Positions 45,801-54,989 are shown, numbered from the stretch's first letter. The stretch is DNA of 64,000 nt from an uncultured Polaribacter sp. (GCF_947500975.1 NZ_CANMUE010000006.1:1-64000), one strand, 5' to 3'. A program made the numbers and translations. The notes: generated by a model not told the origin, from the letters alone.

Positions 45801-46166
45801 ATGAAACATTTACTATCCATTTTTTTAATTAGTATTTTATTTACGAATTGTGAAGTAGCACAAGAAATAAATACAATTAAAACGGTTGAACTCAAAGCAC
45901 TTATTGAGAAAGAAAAAATTCAATTAGTTGATGTAAGAACACCAGATGAAATAGCAAATGGTTTTATAAAAACAGCCATGTTTGCAAATTATTATGATGC
46001 AAATTTTACTCAAAAGATAATTAAAATTTTAGATAAAAATAAACCTGTATATTTGTATTGCAGAAGTGGAAATAGAAGCGAAAAATCTGCAAAAATACTA
46101 CAAGAACAGGGTTTTGAAGTTTATAATGTAATAGGCGGATATAAGATGTGGAAAACTGAAAATTAG
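45801..46166 (+). CDS. Exported rhodanese-like protein
   Basis: This 121-residue protein has a signal of lipoprotein type (MKHLLSIFLISILFTNCEVA, Cys17) and a single rhodanese domain (about 27-118). The active-site loop is YLYCRSGNRSEKSA, with catalytic Cys and the CRSGxR pattern of sulfurtransferases. DVRTPDEIANGF is the N-terminal rhodanese motif. It would act outside the cytoplasm, moving sulfane sulfur. Its neighbours (SulP transporter, HMA protein) hint at sulfur or metal handling, but that link is inference. Confidence 0.88.
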   Translation: MKHLLSIFLISILFTNCEVAQEINTIKTVELKALIEKEKIQLVDVRTPDEIANGFIKTAMFANYYDANFTQKIIKILDKNKPVYLYCRSGNRSEKSAKILQEQGFEVYNVIGGYKMWKTEN

Positions 46167-46171
46167 AAATT

Positions 46172-46438
46172 ATGACAGCAGAAATTCAAATAGAAAACTT
46201 AAAGTGTGGTGGTTGTGCTGCAACTATAAAAAAAGGAATTTCAACAATTATTGGAGTTAAAGAAGTAACAATTGATGTTAATAATTCTTTGGTGTCTATT
46301 ACATCAGAAAATGATAATTTAGATGCAGTTAGAGTAAAATTATCAAAATTAGGTTACCCAGAAGTAGGTGATAAAAACACAATTGTACACAAAGCAAAAT
46401 CTTTTGTTAGTTGTGCTGTTGGTAAAATTGATTCTTAA
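46172..46438 (+). CDS. Small heavy-metal-associated (HMA) domain protein
   Basis: This 88-residue cytoplasmic protein has one HMA/CopZ-like domain: the metal-binding LKCGGCAATIKKGI (about 10-23), a beta-alpha-beta fold with VKEVTIDVNNSLVSI, and a short tail with one more Cys (FVSCAVGK). The pattern CxxC fits Cu(I) or Zn(II) binding. It starts 5 bases after the rhodanese gene. Confidence 0.88.
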   Translation: MTAEIQIENLKCGGCAATIKKGISTIIGVKEVTIDVNNSLVSITSENDNLDAVRVKLSKLGYPEVGDKNTIVHKAKSFVSCAVGKIDS

Positions 46439-46463
46439 AAATAATTCAGTTTTTATAGATTTT

Positions 46464-46471
46464 TATCTTTG
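46464..46471 (+). promoter_or_regulatory. Promoter -7 box of the radical SAM gene
   Basis: TATCTTTG fits TAnnTTTG, 11 bases before the ATG at 46483, so the 5' UTR would be very short. Confidence 0.5.
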
Positions 46472-46482
46472 TAAGATGCATT

Positions 46483-48339
46483 ATGCAATCAAAACTTCTT
46501 TTTATAACCCCACCTTTTACACAGTTAAATACAGCTTATCCTGCTAGCGCTTATTTAAAAGGATTTATAGAAAAACACCAAATATCGTTTACGCACTGTG
46601 ACCTAAGTATCGAGCTTTTCATATCAATTTTCTCAAAAGAATTTCTATCAGATATTTTTAAAGAAGCTGAAGATTTAAAAAATTTTTATTTTCCAAAAGT
46701 TAGGAAAATGAAAGAAGCTTATATTTCTAATGTTGATATTGTAATTTCATTTTTGCAAAAGCAAGATATTGATACTGCCAATAAAATTTTGAAACCTAAT
46801 TTTTTACCTTTAGGACATAGATTGCTTAAAGTAAATAAAAATATTAAATGGGAAATTGGTGAAATAGGTATTATTGACAAAGCAAAGCATTATGCAACAC
46901 TTTTTATTGAAGAAATTGGCGATTTTATTCAAGCAAATGTTGATGAGTTTTTTGCGTTTACAAAGTATGCTGAACAAATTGCAACAGCGGCAAGTAGTTT
47001 TGATCAAATAGAAGAGTTTTTAAACAGTCAACATTCTTTAATTGAAGACAAAATGTTTGATATTTTAGAAGAACAAATAAAAACACATTCACCAAATATA
47101 GTTTGTTTTACGATTCCTTTTCCTGGAAATTTATTTGCAGCTTTACGTTGTTCTCAATTTATAAAACAGTTTTATCCTAGTATTTCAATTGCTTTTGGAG
47201 GTGGGTATTGTAACACAGAATTACGCTCTTTAAATGATCCGCGAATTTTTGATTTTGTCGATTTTATTTCTTTAGATGATGGTGAAGGCCCGTTATTAAA
47301 AATAATAAATTATTTAGAAAATAAAGTCGATATCAATGAACTGGAAAGAACTTTTGTACTAGAAAATAATCAAGTAGTTTACAAAAATAAAATACCTAAC
47401 ACTATTTATCATCATAAAAACTTACCAGCACCAAATTATTCAGGTTTGCCATATGATAAGTATGTTTCTTTTTTAGATGTTGTAAATCCTATGCATAGAA
47501 TGTGGACAGATGCAAGATGGAATAAACTAACTATATCTCATGGTTGTTATTGGAAACAATGTTCTTTTTGTGATGTTACTTTAGATTATATTGGTAATTA
47601 TCAAAATACAACCGCAGAAGATTTAGTAAACAAAATAGAGAAGATTATAAAAGATACGGGCATAACAGGTTTTCATTTTGTTGATGAAGCTGCACCACCA
47701 AAAATGTTGAGAGCGTTATCTAATAAATTAATTGAAAGAAATGTAAAAATTACTTGGTGGACAAATATTAGATTCGAAAAAACCTTCAATTTTGAACTAT
47801 GTCAATTAATGTCTAAATCGGGTTGTATTGCTGTAACAGGTGGTTTAGAAGTGGCTTCTGATAGGTTGTTGGCCAAAATGAAAAAAGGAGTTGATATAGC
47901 ACAAGTTACTAGAGTAACCAATAATTTTTCTCAAAACAATATTTTAGTTCATGCGTATTTAATGTATGGCTTTCCTACAGAAACTGAACAAGAAACTATA
48001 GATTCATTGGAGGTTGTAAGACAATTGTTTGAGAATAACTGTATTCAATCTGCTTTTTGGCATCAATTTACAACAACTGCACATAGCCCTGTTGGTCAAA
48101 ACCCTGATGAATTTGGTATCAAAATAATAGGGCCAGTTTTTGAAGGTTTTGCTCAAAATGATTTATATCATGAAGACCCACAAGGAGCAGACCACTCTAA
48201 ATATACTAAAGGTTTAAATATTGCATTACATAACTATTTAAACAATGCTGGGTATCAAGAAAATTTACAAAATTGGTTTGATTTTCCAGTTATAAATACA
48301 ACTCATTCTAAAGATTTAATTCAATCTTTTTTAAGTTAG
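46483..48339 (+). CDS. B12-binding-type radical SAM protein with CX4CX2C cluster motif
   Basis: This 618-residue enzyme has a B12-binding-like Rossmann domain (about 180-275; VCFTIPFPGNLFAAL, IAFGGGYCNTEL) and a radical SAM barrel from about 350. The 4Fe-4S motif is C355-x4-C360-x2-C363 in SHGCYWKQCSFCDVT, one residue longer than the canonical CX3CX2C; the codons confirm this. GGLEVASDRLLAKMKKGVD and LVHAYLMYGFPTETEQE are typical of the Elp3/MiaB-like SAM region. I see no DxHxxG cobalamin motif in the N-terminal part. The substrate is unknown and no biosynthetic partner is adjacent. Its stop overlaps the convergent hydrolase gene. Confidence 0.85.
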   Translation: MQSKLLFITPPFTQLNTAYPASAYLKGFIEKHQISFTHCDLSIELFISIFSKEFLSDIFKEAEDLKNFYFPKVRKMKEAYISNVDIVISFLQKQDIDTANKILKPNFLPLGHRLLKVNKNIKWEIGEIGIIDKAKHYATLFIEEIGDFIQANVDEFFAFTKYAEQIATAASSFDQIEEFLNSQHSLIEDKMFDILEEQIKTHSPNIVCFTIPFPGNLFAALRCSQFIKQFYPSISIAFGGGYCNTELRSLNDPRIFDFVDFISLDDGEGPLLKIINYLENKVDINELERTFVLENNQVVYKNKIPNTIYHHKNLPAPNYSGLPYDKYVSFLDVVNPMHRMWTDARWNKLTISHGCYWKQCSFCDVTLDYIGNYQNTTAEDLVNKIEKIIKDTGITGFHFVDEAAPPKMLRALSNKLIERNVKITWWTNIRFEKTFNFELCQLMSKSGCIAVTGGLEVASDRLLAKMKKGVDIAQVTRVTNNFSQNNILVHAYLMYGFPTETEQETIDSLEVVRQLFENNCIQSAFWHQFTTTAHSPVGQNPDEFGIKIIGPVFEGFAQNDLYHEDPQGADHSKYTKGLNIALHNYLNNAGYQENLQNWFDFPVINTTHSKDLIQSFLS

Positions 48340-49193
48340 CTTTTTTCATAAATCCATTTTTCTACTATAGGCCAAATTTCTTTTTTTGAATTTTTCGATT
48401 TTATAATTCTGCTATGGTTGTAGTCTTCTAAATTTCCATTTTCTTTTGAGAAAAATATCAGTTTGTTTTGTTCATTTTCAAATGCATCTATAAATTTTTG
48501 GCAACCTTCTTTTGGAGCAATAAAGTTATCTCCTTTTGCACAAATAGATAATATTGGAGTTTTAATTGTATTCATCATTTTTAGATAATCGAAACCATTT
48601 TCTCCAATAAAATTCTTTTTTAAATTCCAATCAAACCATTGCTTCATAGTATAATAACTTTCGCCATGTTCTGTTGAGCCAGCACTTTTAGAAGGAACTT
48701 TACCTAAAGTTGCAGTTAAATATTTACTAATTAATATTTTTATTTTATTTCTTAAATTTTTACTTGCGCCAAAAGCTTGTACTCCAAATAGAGTAATGCT
48801 ATTAATTTTTGAATTATAATTTGGATTGTTAATTAAAAACATGGTTAAAACAATACCACCAGCACTATGAGTTATACAATCTAAAGATTTTAATTTTATT
48901 GTGTTAAATAAAAAATTAAATGTTGATGAAATATCATACTTAGCAATAGTTTCAAAATTGAATTTCTGTTTTGCTTTTGAACTTTTTCCGTGATTTCTCC
49001 ATTCCATTATCCAGCATGTAAATCCTTTTTCTGTTAAAAACAATGCTATTCCATCACAAACTTTTCTATTAGAAAATGTTCCATGAGTAAAAAAAATATG
49101 CCTATTAAGTTGTTTTTCAGAACTTAATTTCCATAGAGCAATGTTTTGTTTATCTTTTGTTTTTATATGGTAAAGTTCTTCTTTCAGTTTTAT
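48336..49193 (-). CDS. Alpha/beta hydrolase lacking an ATG start (possible pseudogene)
   Basis: This alpha/beta-hydrolase fold has the oxyanion-type FFTHGTFSN, the nucleophile elbow CITHSAGGIV, an acid region SICAKGDNF and the catalytic-type His in DYNHSRII. A frame from TTG at 49043 would miss the HG motif and first strands. In the same frame the sequence stays open to a TAA near 49214, with KLKEELYHIKTKDKQNIALW and LSSEKQLNRHIFFTHG upstream, but no ATG. ATA at 49191-49193, in the context ATA-AAA-CTG, is where an ATG would be expected. It is either a non-ATG start or a lost start codon. Its stop overlaps the radical SAM stop. Confidence 0.7.
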   Translation of the reverse strand: MKLKEELYHIKTKDKQNIALWKLSSEKQLNRHIFFTHGTFSNRKVCDGIALFLTEKGFTCWIMEWRNHGKSSKAKQKFNFETIAKYDISSTFNFLFNTIKLKSLDCITHSAGGIVLTMFLINNPNYNSKINSITLFGVQAFGASKNLRNKIKILISKYLTATLGKVPSKSAGSTEHGESYYTMKQWFDWNLKKNFIGENGFDYLKMMNTIKTPILSICAKGDNFIAPKEGCQKFIDAFENEQNKLIFFSKENGNLEDYNHSRIIKSKNSKKEIWPIVEKWIYEKS

Positions 49194-49276
49194 AAACCTT
49201 TTATTATATGATGGTTATCTTAATTTAAGATATAAATATAATCTTATTTAATTTTATAATTTATTTTCTTGAACAA

Positions 49277-49304
49277 AAAAACCTCGCAAATTGCGAGGTT
49301 TTTA
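49277..49304. terminator. Intrinsic terminator after tsf
   Basis: AAACCTCGC and GCGAGGTTT flank AAATT, with A and T runs on both sides. It ends the rplM-rpsI-rpsB-tsf operon. Confidence 0.92.
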
Positions 49305-49325
49305 AATATGATTTATAGAATAATG

Positions 49326-50297
49326 TTATCCTAAAGTAACTCTTTTAAAAGAAGAAACTTCAACATCACCATAAGTTTTTACATATTGTGCAACGTTTTT
49401 CTTTTCATCCTTAATAAAAGATTGATCTAAAAGACACTGTTCCATATCTAAAGTTGTGTTATCAGAAATGAATCTTTCCATTTTTCCTGGTAAAATTCTA
49501 TCCCAGATTTTTTCTGGTTTTCCTTCAGCAGCTAATTCAGCTTTTGCAGCTTCTTCAGCTTTTGCTAAAACTTCATCAGATAATTGAGACATTGAGATAA
49601 ATTGAGGTACATTTTTTAAAGTTTTACCTAATCTACCTAACTCAATATTATCTTTTTCAATTACAGCAATTCTAGCTTCAGTTTCGGCAGCAACAAATGC
49701 AGGGTCAAAATCTTTGTACGATAATGTAGTTGCACCCATTGATGCAACTTGCATTGCAACGTCTTTTGCTAAAGTTTCAGCATTGTCTACAACAGCAGAT
49801 AAACCTACTAAAGCAGCAATTTTACCAATATGAGTATAAGCACCAATATAAGCAGCTTCTATTTTTTCAAATGCAGTAATTTCTAATTTCTCACCAATTA
49901 CACCAGTTTGTTCAACTAATTTCTCAGCAACAGTCATTCCTCCAAAATCAGCAGCTAAGAAAGCTTCTTTATTGTCATAATTTAAAGCGATGTCAGCAAA
50001 CTGACCACCTAAGGCAACAAAAGATTCGTTTTTACCAACAAAGTCAGTTTCACAAGCTAAAACAATTGCTACAGCAGCAGTTTTAGCGTCGTTAATTCTT
50101 GTTACTGCAACACCTTCTGTAGATTCTCTATCAGCTCTTTTTGCAGCAATTTTTTGACCTTTTTTTCTTAAAATGTCAATTGCTTTATCAAAATCACCAC
50201 CTGCTTCAACTAATGCCTTTTTACAGTCCATCATTCCAGCTCCAGTAGCTTCTCTTAATTTTTTAACATCAGCAGCACTTATCTTTACTGTTTCCAT
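49326..50297 (-). CDS. tsf: Translation elongation factor EF-Ts
   Basis: This is the nucleotide exchange factor for EF-Tu. The N-terminal UBA-like domain has VKKLREATGAGMMDCKKAL (about 11-29) and the core has ACETDFVGKNESFVALG (the TDFV motif that contacts EF-Tu, about 80-96). It is 323 residues, within the range for Bacteroidetes. It follows rpsB by 26 bases. Confidence 0.95.
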   Translation of the reverse strand: METVKISAADVKKLREATGAGMMDCKKALVEAGGDFDKAIDILRKKGQKIAAKRADRESTEGVAVTRINDAKTAAVAIVLACETDFVGKNESFVALGGQFADIALNYDNKEAFLAADFGGMTVAEKLVEQTGVIGEKLEITAFEKIEAAYIGAYTHIGKIAALVGLSAVVDNAETLAKDVAMQVASMGATTLSYKDFDPAFVAAETEARIAVIEKDNIELGRLGKTLKNVPQFISMSQLSDEVLAKAEEAAKAELAAEGKPEKIWDRILPGKMERFISDNTTLDMEQCLLDQSFIKDEKKNVAQYVKTYGDVEVSSFKRVTLG

Positions 50298-50323
50298 GTT
50301 ATTTTTATTTTTTAATGTTGTAC

Positions 50324-51112
50324 TTATTTTGTTTCTTTAGCAGGAGCTTCAGCAGTTTCAGCTTTTGGAGCTGTTTGTGCTTCTTTTTTTACTTCCTTTG
50401 CTTTTTCTTTATCAGCTTTGTCTGCTTTTCTATCAGATAAACCTTCTGCAATTGCATCAGTAACAAAACCTAAAACTTTGTCTATAGATTTAGACGCATC
50501 ATCATTTGCTGGTATTACAAAATCTACTAATCTAGGATCAGAGTTTGTATCAACCATTGCAAAAATTGGAATGTTTAATTTTTGTGCTTCTGCAATAGCA
50601 ATGTGTTCTTTCTTAATATCGATTACAAATAATGCACCAGGTAAACGAGTCATATCAGAAATAGAACCTAAATTCTTTTCTAATTTTTCTCTCTGACGAT
50701 TAATTTGTAATTTTTCTCTTTTTGATAAAGCATCAAAAGAACCATCTTGTTTCATTCTATCAATATGAGCCATTTTTTTAACAGCTTTTCTAATAGTAAC
50801 AAAGTTAGTTAACATACCACCTGGCCATCTTTCTGTAATGTAAGGCATGTTTACTGCTTTTGCTTTTTCTGAAACAATATCTTTAGCTTGTTTCTTTGTA
50901 GCAACAAATAAAATTTTACGTCCAGAGTTAGCAATCTTTTTTAAAGCTTCTGAAGATTCTTCTATTTTTGCTGCAGTTTTATACAAGTCGATGATGTGTA
51001 CACCATTACGTTCTGTATAAATGTATGGAGCCATGTTTGGGTTCCATTTTCTAGTTAAGTGTCCAAAGTGCACACCGTTGTCTAGTAATTCTTGAATATT
51101 GATATTTGCCAT
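50324..51112 (-). CDS. rpsB: 30S ribosomal protein S2
   Basis: This small-subunit protein shows the start MANINIQELLDNGVHFGHL and the core LFVIDIKKEHIAIAEAQKLN and DTNSDPRLVDFVIPANDDA. An in-frame ATG at 51148 would add 12 residues, but MANIN at 51112 is the conserved start (262 residues). The C-terminus is a Lys/Ala-rich tail. The 150-base gap to rpsI contains an inverted repeat (ATATAAG / CTTATAT, 51151-51177) that could act in leader control. Confidence 0.94.
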   Translation of the reverse strand: MANINIQELLDNGVHFGHLTRKWNPNMAPYIYTERNGVHIIDLYKTAAKIEESSEALKKIANSGRKILFVATKKQAKDIVSEKAKAVNMPYITERWPGGMLTNFVTIRKAVKKMAHIDRMKQDGSFDALSKREKLQINRQREKLEKNLGSISDMTRLPGALFVIDIKKEHIAIAEAQKLNIPIFAMVDTNSDPRLVDFVIPANDDASKSIDKVLGFVTDAIAEGLSDRKADKADKEKAKEVKKEAQTAPKAETAEAPAKETK

Positions 51113-51150
51113 TTTGTTAAATGTGTTTACTTTCTGTTTTGAAATCAATA

Positions 51151-51177
51151 TATAAGTAGTCTTTTGAGTCTTATATA
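51151..51177 (-). promoter_or_regulatory. Inverted repeat in the rpsB leader
   Basis: ATATAAG and CTTATAT flank a 13-base loop containing AGTC...GAGT. It sits between rpsI and rpsB, about 40 bases before the rpsB ATG. It may be a leader hairpin; it is A-T rich and unproven. Confidence 0.35.
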
Positions 51178-51263
51178 TTTAGATACTAAACTGTTTAATA
51201 TTAAATATTTGTAATAATAACAGTTCTCGGTATAATAAATTGCAGAATAAATTCTGTAAAATA

Positions 51264-51650
51264 TTAACGTTTCGAGAATTGGAATTTTTTACGTGCTTTT
51301 TTCTGACCGAATTTCTTACGTTCTACCATTCTTGGATCACGAGTTAATAAACCTTCTGGTTTTAATATTGCTCTATGATCTTCATTAATAGCAACTAAAG
51401 CTCTTGTAATAGCCAAACGAATTGCTTCTGCTTGCCCAGTTACACCACCACCGTAAACATTAACTTTGATATCGTAAGATTCTAAGTTTTCTGTTAACAT
51501 TAAAGGCTGTTGTACTTTGTATTGTAAAGTTCCTGTTGAAAAGTAACTTTTATAGTCTTTTTTATTTACTGTAATATTACCTGTTCCTTCAGAAAGATAA
51601 ATACGTGCAACAGCAGTTTTTCTTCTACCTATTTTATGTACTATATCCAT
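51264..51650 (-). CDS. rpsI: 30S ribosomal protein S9
   Basis: This small-subunit protein (128 residues) starts with HKIGRRKTAVARIYLSEGTG and ends with the conserved basic tail KKARKKFQFSKR whose last Arg reaches the P-site tRNA. GGGVTGQAEAIRLAITRAL is conserved. The ATG overlaps the rplM stop (TAATG at 51648-51652), so the pair is translationally coupled. Confidence 0.96.
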   Translation of the reverse strand: MDIVHKIGRRKTAVARIYLSEGTGNITVNKKDYKSYFSTGTLQYKVQQPLMLTENLESYDIKVNVYGGGVTGQAEAIRLAITRALVAINEDHRAILKPEGLLTRDPRMVERKKFGQKKARKKFQFSKR

Positions 51651-52105
51651 TATTTTAAATCGTTAAGGTTAATAGCTTTAGGTTCTTGACCCGCTTGTTT
51701 GTGCTCTGTACCTGCATATACATACAAGTTCCTGTATAAAGCTGAACCTAAAATATTTTTAGGTAACATTCCTTTAACTGCTTTCTCAATCAATCTTGTA
51801 GGATCTTTCTCAAACATTTCTGTTGCAGTTAACGATCTTTGTCCTCCTGGATAACCTGTGTGACGAATGTAAGATTTGTCTTTCCATTTGTTGCCAGTTA
51901 AAACAATTTTTTCTGCGTTGATAATAACCACGTTATCTCCACAATCTACGTGAGGAGTAAAGTTTGGCTTGTATTTACCTCTAATTAGCTTTGCTACTTT
52001 AGAAGCTAGACGACCCAACGTTTGCCCGTCTGCATCAACTAAAACCCACTCTTTGTTTACTGTAGAGCTGTTTGCTGATACTGTTTTGTAACTTAATGTG
52101 TTCAT
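51650..52105 (-). CDS. rplM: 50S ribosomal protein L13
   Basis: This large-subunit protein (151 residues) has WVLVDADGQTLGRLASKVAK (about 21-40), HVDCGDNVVIINAEKI and TGYPGGQRSLTA. It is the first gene of rplM-rpsI-rpsB-tsf. Its start is preceded by a consensus promoter. Confidence 0.96.
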   Translation of the reverse strand: MNTLSYKTVSANSSTVNKEWVLVDADGQTLGRLASKVAKLIRGKYKPNFTPHVDCGDNVVIINAEKIVLTGNKWKDKSYIRHTGYPGGQRSLTATEMFEKDPTRLIEKAVKGMLPKNILGSALYRNLYVYAGTEHKQAGQEPKAINLNDLK

Positions 52106-52161
52106 AATTACACTATTAGTTTTTGTTTGTTAATAATTATTTTTCCCTTAAAAAAGGAGTG

Positions 52162-52192
52162 CAAATGTAGGGAGATTTATTTGATTGACAAA
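52162..52192 (-). promoter_or_regulatory. Consensus promoter of the rplM operon
   Basis: On the minus strand TTTG (52189-52192), 19 bases, then TACATTTG (52162-52169) is an exact match to TTTG-N19-TAnnTTTG. Transcription starts near 52157, giving a roughly 50-base leader. Confidence 0.8.
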
Positions 52193-52274
52193 TAGGAGTT
52201 TACTTTATTTAACTGTTTTTTGTTGATTAGTTTATTTTTTTAATAATTAATATGTTTTTTTAAATTTAGAAAGT

Positions 52275-52282
52275 TATTTTTG
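52275..52282 (+). promoter_or_regulatory. Possible -7 box upstream of the DUF5916 gene
   Basis: TATTTTTG fits TAnnTTTG and lies 57 bases before the ATG at 52340. Confidence 0.4.
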
Positions 52283-52339
52283 TTGTATGTAAAAAGCACT
52301 TTTTTAGTTGTTTAAAGACATAAGTTACATCTTTATAAA

Positions 52340-54955
52340 ATGAAATTTCTAACCTTAATCTTTTTTTATTTTACTTTTTTTTCACTTTTAATAAATGCGC
52401 AAGAACCTTTAAAAGAAAAAATAGCTAAAAGAATTTACACTACAAAAAGATTACAAAAAGTACCAGTTATTGATGGTGATATTTCTGACGATGCTTGGAG
52501 TGTAGTAAGCTGGTCGTCAGATTTTACAGAAAAAAACCCTGATGAAGGAACACCACCAGCATATCAAACAAAGTTTAAAATAATATATGATGCAAAGTAT
52601 TTATACATTGCTATTAGAGCTTTTGATGAGGAACCAAATTTAATTCAAAAGCGATTAAGTAGAAGAGATGGTTTTGCAGGTGATAGAGTAAACGTAATTA
52701 TAGATAGTTATCATGATAAAAGAACTGCTTTTGTTTTTACTACAACTGCTGCTGGTGTTAAAGGAGAAGAAATTGTAACCCAAAATGGCAATAACTGGGA
52801 TGAAAGTTGGAACCCAATTTGGTATACAGATGCAAAAGTGGATGATAAAGGTTGGACAACTGAAATGAAAATACCTTTTAGTCAGCTGCGTTTTGGAGAT
52901 GCAAAAGAGCAAATTTGGGGATTTAATATCAATAGAACTATTTTTAGATTACAAGAACGCTCACTTTGGCAAAGAATACCAAATGACCAATCTGGTTTTA
53001 TTAGTGAAGCTGGTGAGTTACATGGATTGATAGATTTAGTACCTCAAAAACAATTAGAAATTCAACCTTTTACAGTTTTACAGTATGATAATTATCCTGT
53101 AGAAACTGGCAATCCATATAGAGATGGAAGTGATTTTAAAATAAACGCAGGTTTAGATGCTAAAATTGGAATTACAAATGATTTAACTTTAGATCTTACC
53201 ATAAATCCTGATTTTGGACAAGTAGAAGCAGATCCTGCTGCAATTGCTCTAGATGGTTTTCAAGTGTTTTTTGAAGAACAACGTCCTTTTTTTGTAGAAA
53301 ATAAAAATATTTTTGATTTTAGGTTTTCTGGGCAAGACAATATTTTTTATAGTAGAAGAATTGGAAGAAGTCCACAAGGATCTCTAGATTTAGAAGATCA
53401 TGAATATAACAATATACCTATAAATACTACTATTTTAGGCGCAGCAAAATTTTCTGGCAAAACCCAAAATGGTTGGTCATTAGGTGTTTTAGAAAGCATA
53501 ACAGCTAATGAGTATGCAGAAATAGATGATAATGGAGAAAGAAGAGAAGTATTAGTAGAACCGCTTACCAATTATTTTGTTGCTAGAGCACAAAAAGATT
53601 TTAATGATAGAAATACTTTTTTTGGAGGGGTTTTTACCGCTACAAATAGAAATTTAAATAATAATTTGGCAGATGAATTACACAAATCGGCTTATACTGC
53701 TGGTATAGATTTTGAACATAATTGGCATAATAGAGATTATTATTTAAAAACACATTTTGTTTTGAGTAGGGTAAATGGTAGTGAAGAGGTAATACAAGCC
53801 ACTCAAGAATCATTAACTCATTTATTTCAAAGAACAGATGCTAGTCATGTTTCTGTAGATCCAACCAAAACATCTTTAACAGGAACAGGAGGAAGAGTTT
53901 TTGGTGGTAAAAGAGCAGGTAATTGGCAATATTTTGCTGGTTTTAATTGGCGATCACCAGAACTTGAATTAAATGATATAGGTTTTTTAAGACAAGCAGA
54001 TTTAATTAATCAATTTGCAAGAATTAGTTATAATTGGTTAAAACCAACAAATTTAATTAGAGATGCTAATTTAAGGTTAAATCAAAATTCATCTTATGAT
54101 TTTGAAGGGAATTATAATAGAATTCAATATGAATTACAAGGATATGCAACATGGAAAAATAATTGGTGGACAGAATTCAGTTTGGGTCATAAACCTAGAA
54201 TATTTTCAAACACTTTTTTACAAGGAGGTCCACGTTGGAGGTTTTCTGAAGAAAATTTTATAACATTATTTTTAGGTTCAGATAACAGTAAAAAATTCAA
54301 TTTTACATTTGGTCAAGTCTATAGTTCAGCAAAACAAGATAATTTTTCTTTTTGGAGATCAGTTTTAAGATTTAATTATCAACCATTAAATGCATTAAGT
54401 ATTTCTTTAAGTACAGCGTTTGAAAACAATCCTAATAAAACTCAATATGTTACAGCAGTAGATTATGAAGGTATTACAAGGTACATTTTAGCTGGAATAG
54501 ATAATCAAAACTTAAGTACAACATTAAGATTAAATTATAGTATCAATCCAAATTTATCGCTTCAATTTTACGGGCAACCTTATATAGCCAGAGTAAGGTA
54601 TAATAATTATAATTATGTAAGTAATGCTACTTCAAAAGATTTAAATGAAAGAGTTACTTGGTATAATGATGCTATTAGCGAAAGTAATAATGTATATTAT
54701 GTTGATGAAAACTCAGATGGCGCTACTGATTATACATTTAATAAACCAGATTTTTCTTACGTACAGTTTAGGTCTAACCTTGTTGCTAGATGGGAATATA
54801 TTCCGGGTTCTGAGTTGTTTTTTGTTTGGTCTAGAGGTGTAACTGCTTTTGATGAAACAGAAAACTCTCTAACACAAGGTTTAAATAATCAAATTACAGG
54901 TAGTAATTTAGAAGATACTTTTTTAATAAAAGCTACCTATCGATTTATAAAGTAA
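52340..54955 (+). CDS. Outer-membrane protein with CBM9-like and DUF5916 domains
   Basis: This 871-residue exported protein has a signal peptide (MKFLTLIFFYFTFFSLLINA) and an N-terminal CBM9-like domain (about 40-225; VPVIDGDISDDAW, YDAKYLYIAIRAFD, WTTEMKIPFSQLRFG). The DUF5916 part (about 235-871) has long amphipathic strands ending in a C-terminal aromatic-containing TYRFIK, as in an outer-membrane barrel. DLTLDLTINPDFGQVEADP and FFEEQRPFFVENKNIF are family hallmarks. The function is not established; carbohydrate or glycan handling is suggested by the CBM9-like domain. Confidence 0.85.
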   Translation: MKFLTLIFFYFTFFSLLINAQEPLKEKIAKRIYTTKRLQKVPVIDGDISDDAWSVVSWSSDFTEKNPDEGTPPAYQTKFKIIYDAKYLYIAIRAFDEEPNLIQKRLSRRDGFAGDRVNVIIDSYHDKRTAFVFTTTAAGVKGEEIVTQNGNNWDESWNPIWYTDAKVDDKGWTTEMKIPFSQLRFGDAKEQIWGFNINRTIFRLQERSLWQRIPNDQSGFISEAGELHGLIDLVPQKQLEIQPFTVLQYDNYPVETGNPYRDGSDFKINAGLDAKIGITNDLTLDLTINPDFGQVEADPAAIALDGFQVFFEEQRPFFVENKNIFDFRFSGQDNIFYSRRIGRSPQGSLDLEDHEYNNIPINTTILGAAKFSGKTQNGWSLGVLESITANEYAEIDDNGERREVLVEPLTNYFVARAQKDFNDRNTFFGGVFTATNRNLNNNLADELHKSAYTAGIDFEHNWHNRDYYLKTHFVLSRVNGSEEVIQATQESLTHLFQRTDASHVSVDPTKTSLTGTGGRVFGGKRAGNWQYFAGFNWRSPELELNDIGFLRQADLINQFARISYNWLKPTNLIRDANLRLNQNSSYDFEGNYNRIQYELQGYATWKNNWWTEFSLGHKPRIFSNTFLQGGPRWRFSEENFITLFLGSDNSKKFNFTFGQVYSSAKQDNFSFWRSVLRFNYQPLNALSISLSTAFENNPNKTQYVTAVDYEGITRYILAGIDNQNLSTTLRLNYSINPNLSLQFYGQPYIARVRYNNYNYVSNATSKDLNERVTWYNDAISESNNVYYVDENSDGATDYTFNKPDFSYVQFRSNLVARWEYIPGSELFFVWSRGVTAFDETENSLTQGLNNQITGSNLEDTFLIKATYRFIK

Positions 54956-54989
54956 TTTTTTAAATTGATTACTACTCCACTAAGTTTTT

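Noticed and set aside
46483..49193. Radical SAM plus hydrolase as a natural-product cluster
   Set aside because: The genes are convergent with overlapping stops and no precursor peptide, transporter or other tailoring gene is nearby.
51113..51148. Upstream ATG giving a 12-residue extension of S2
   Set aside because: MANINIQELLDNGVHFGH is the conserved S2 start; the extension MISKQKVNTFNK is not.
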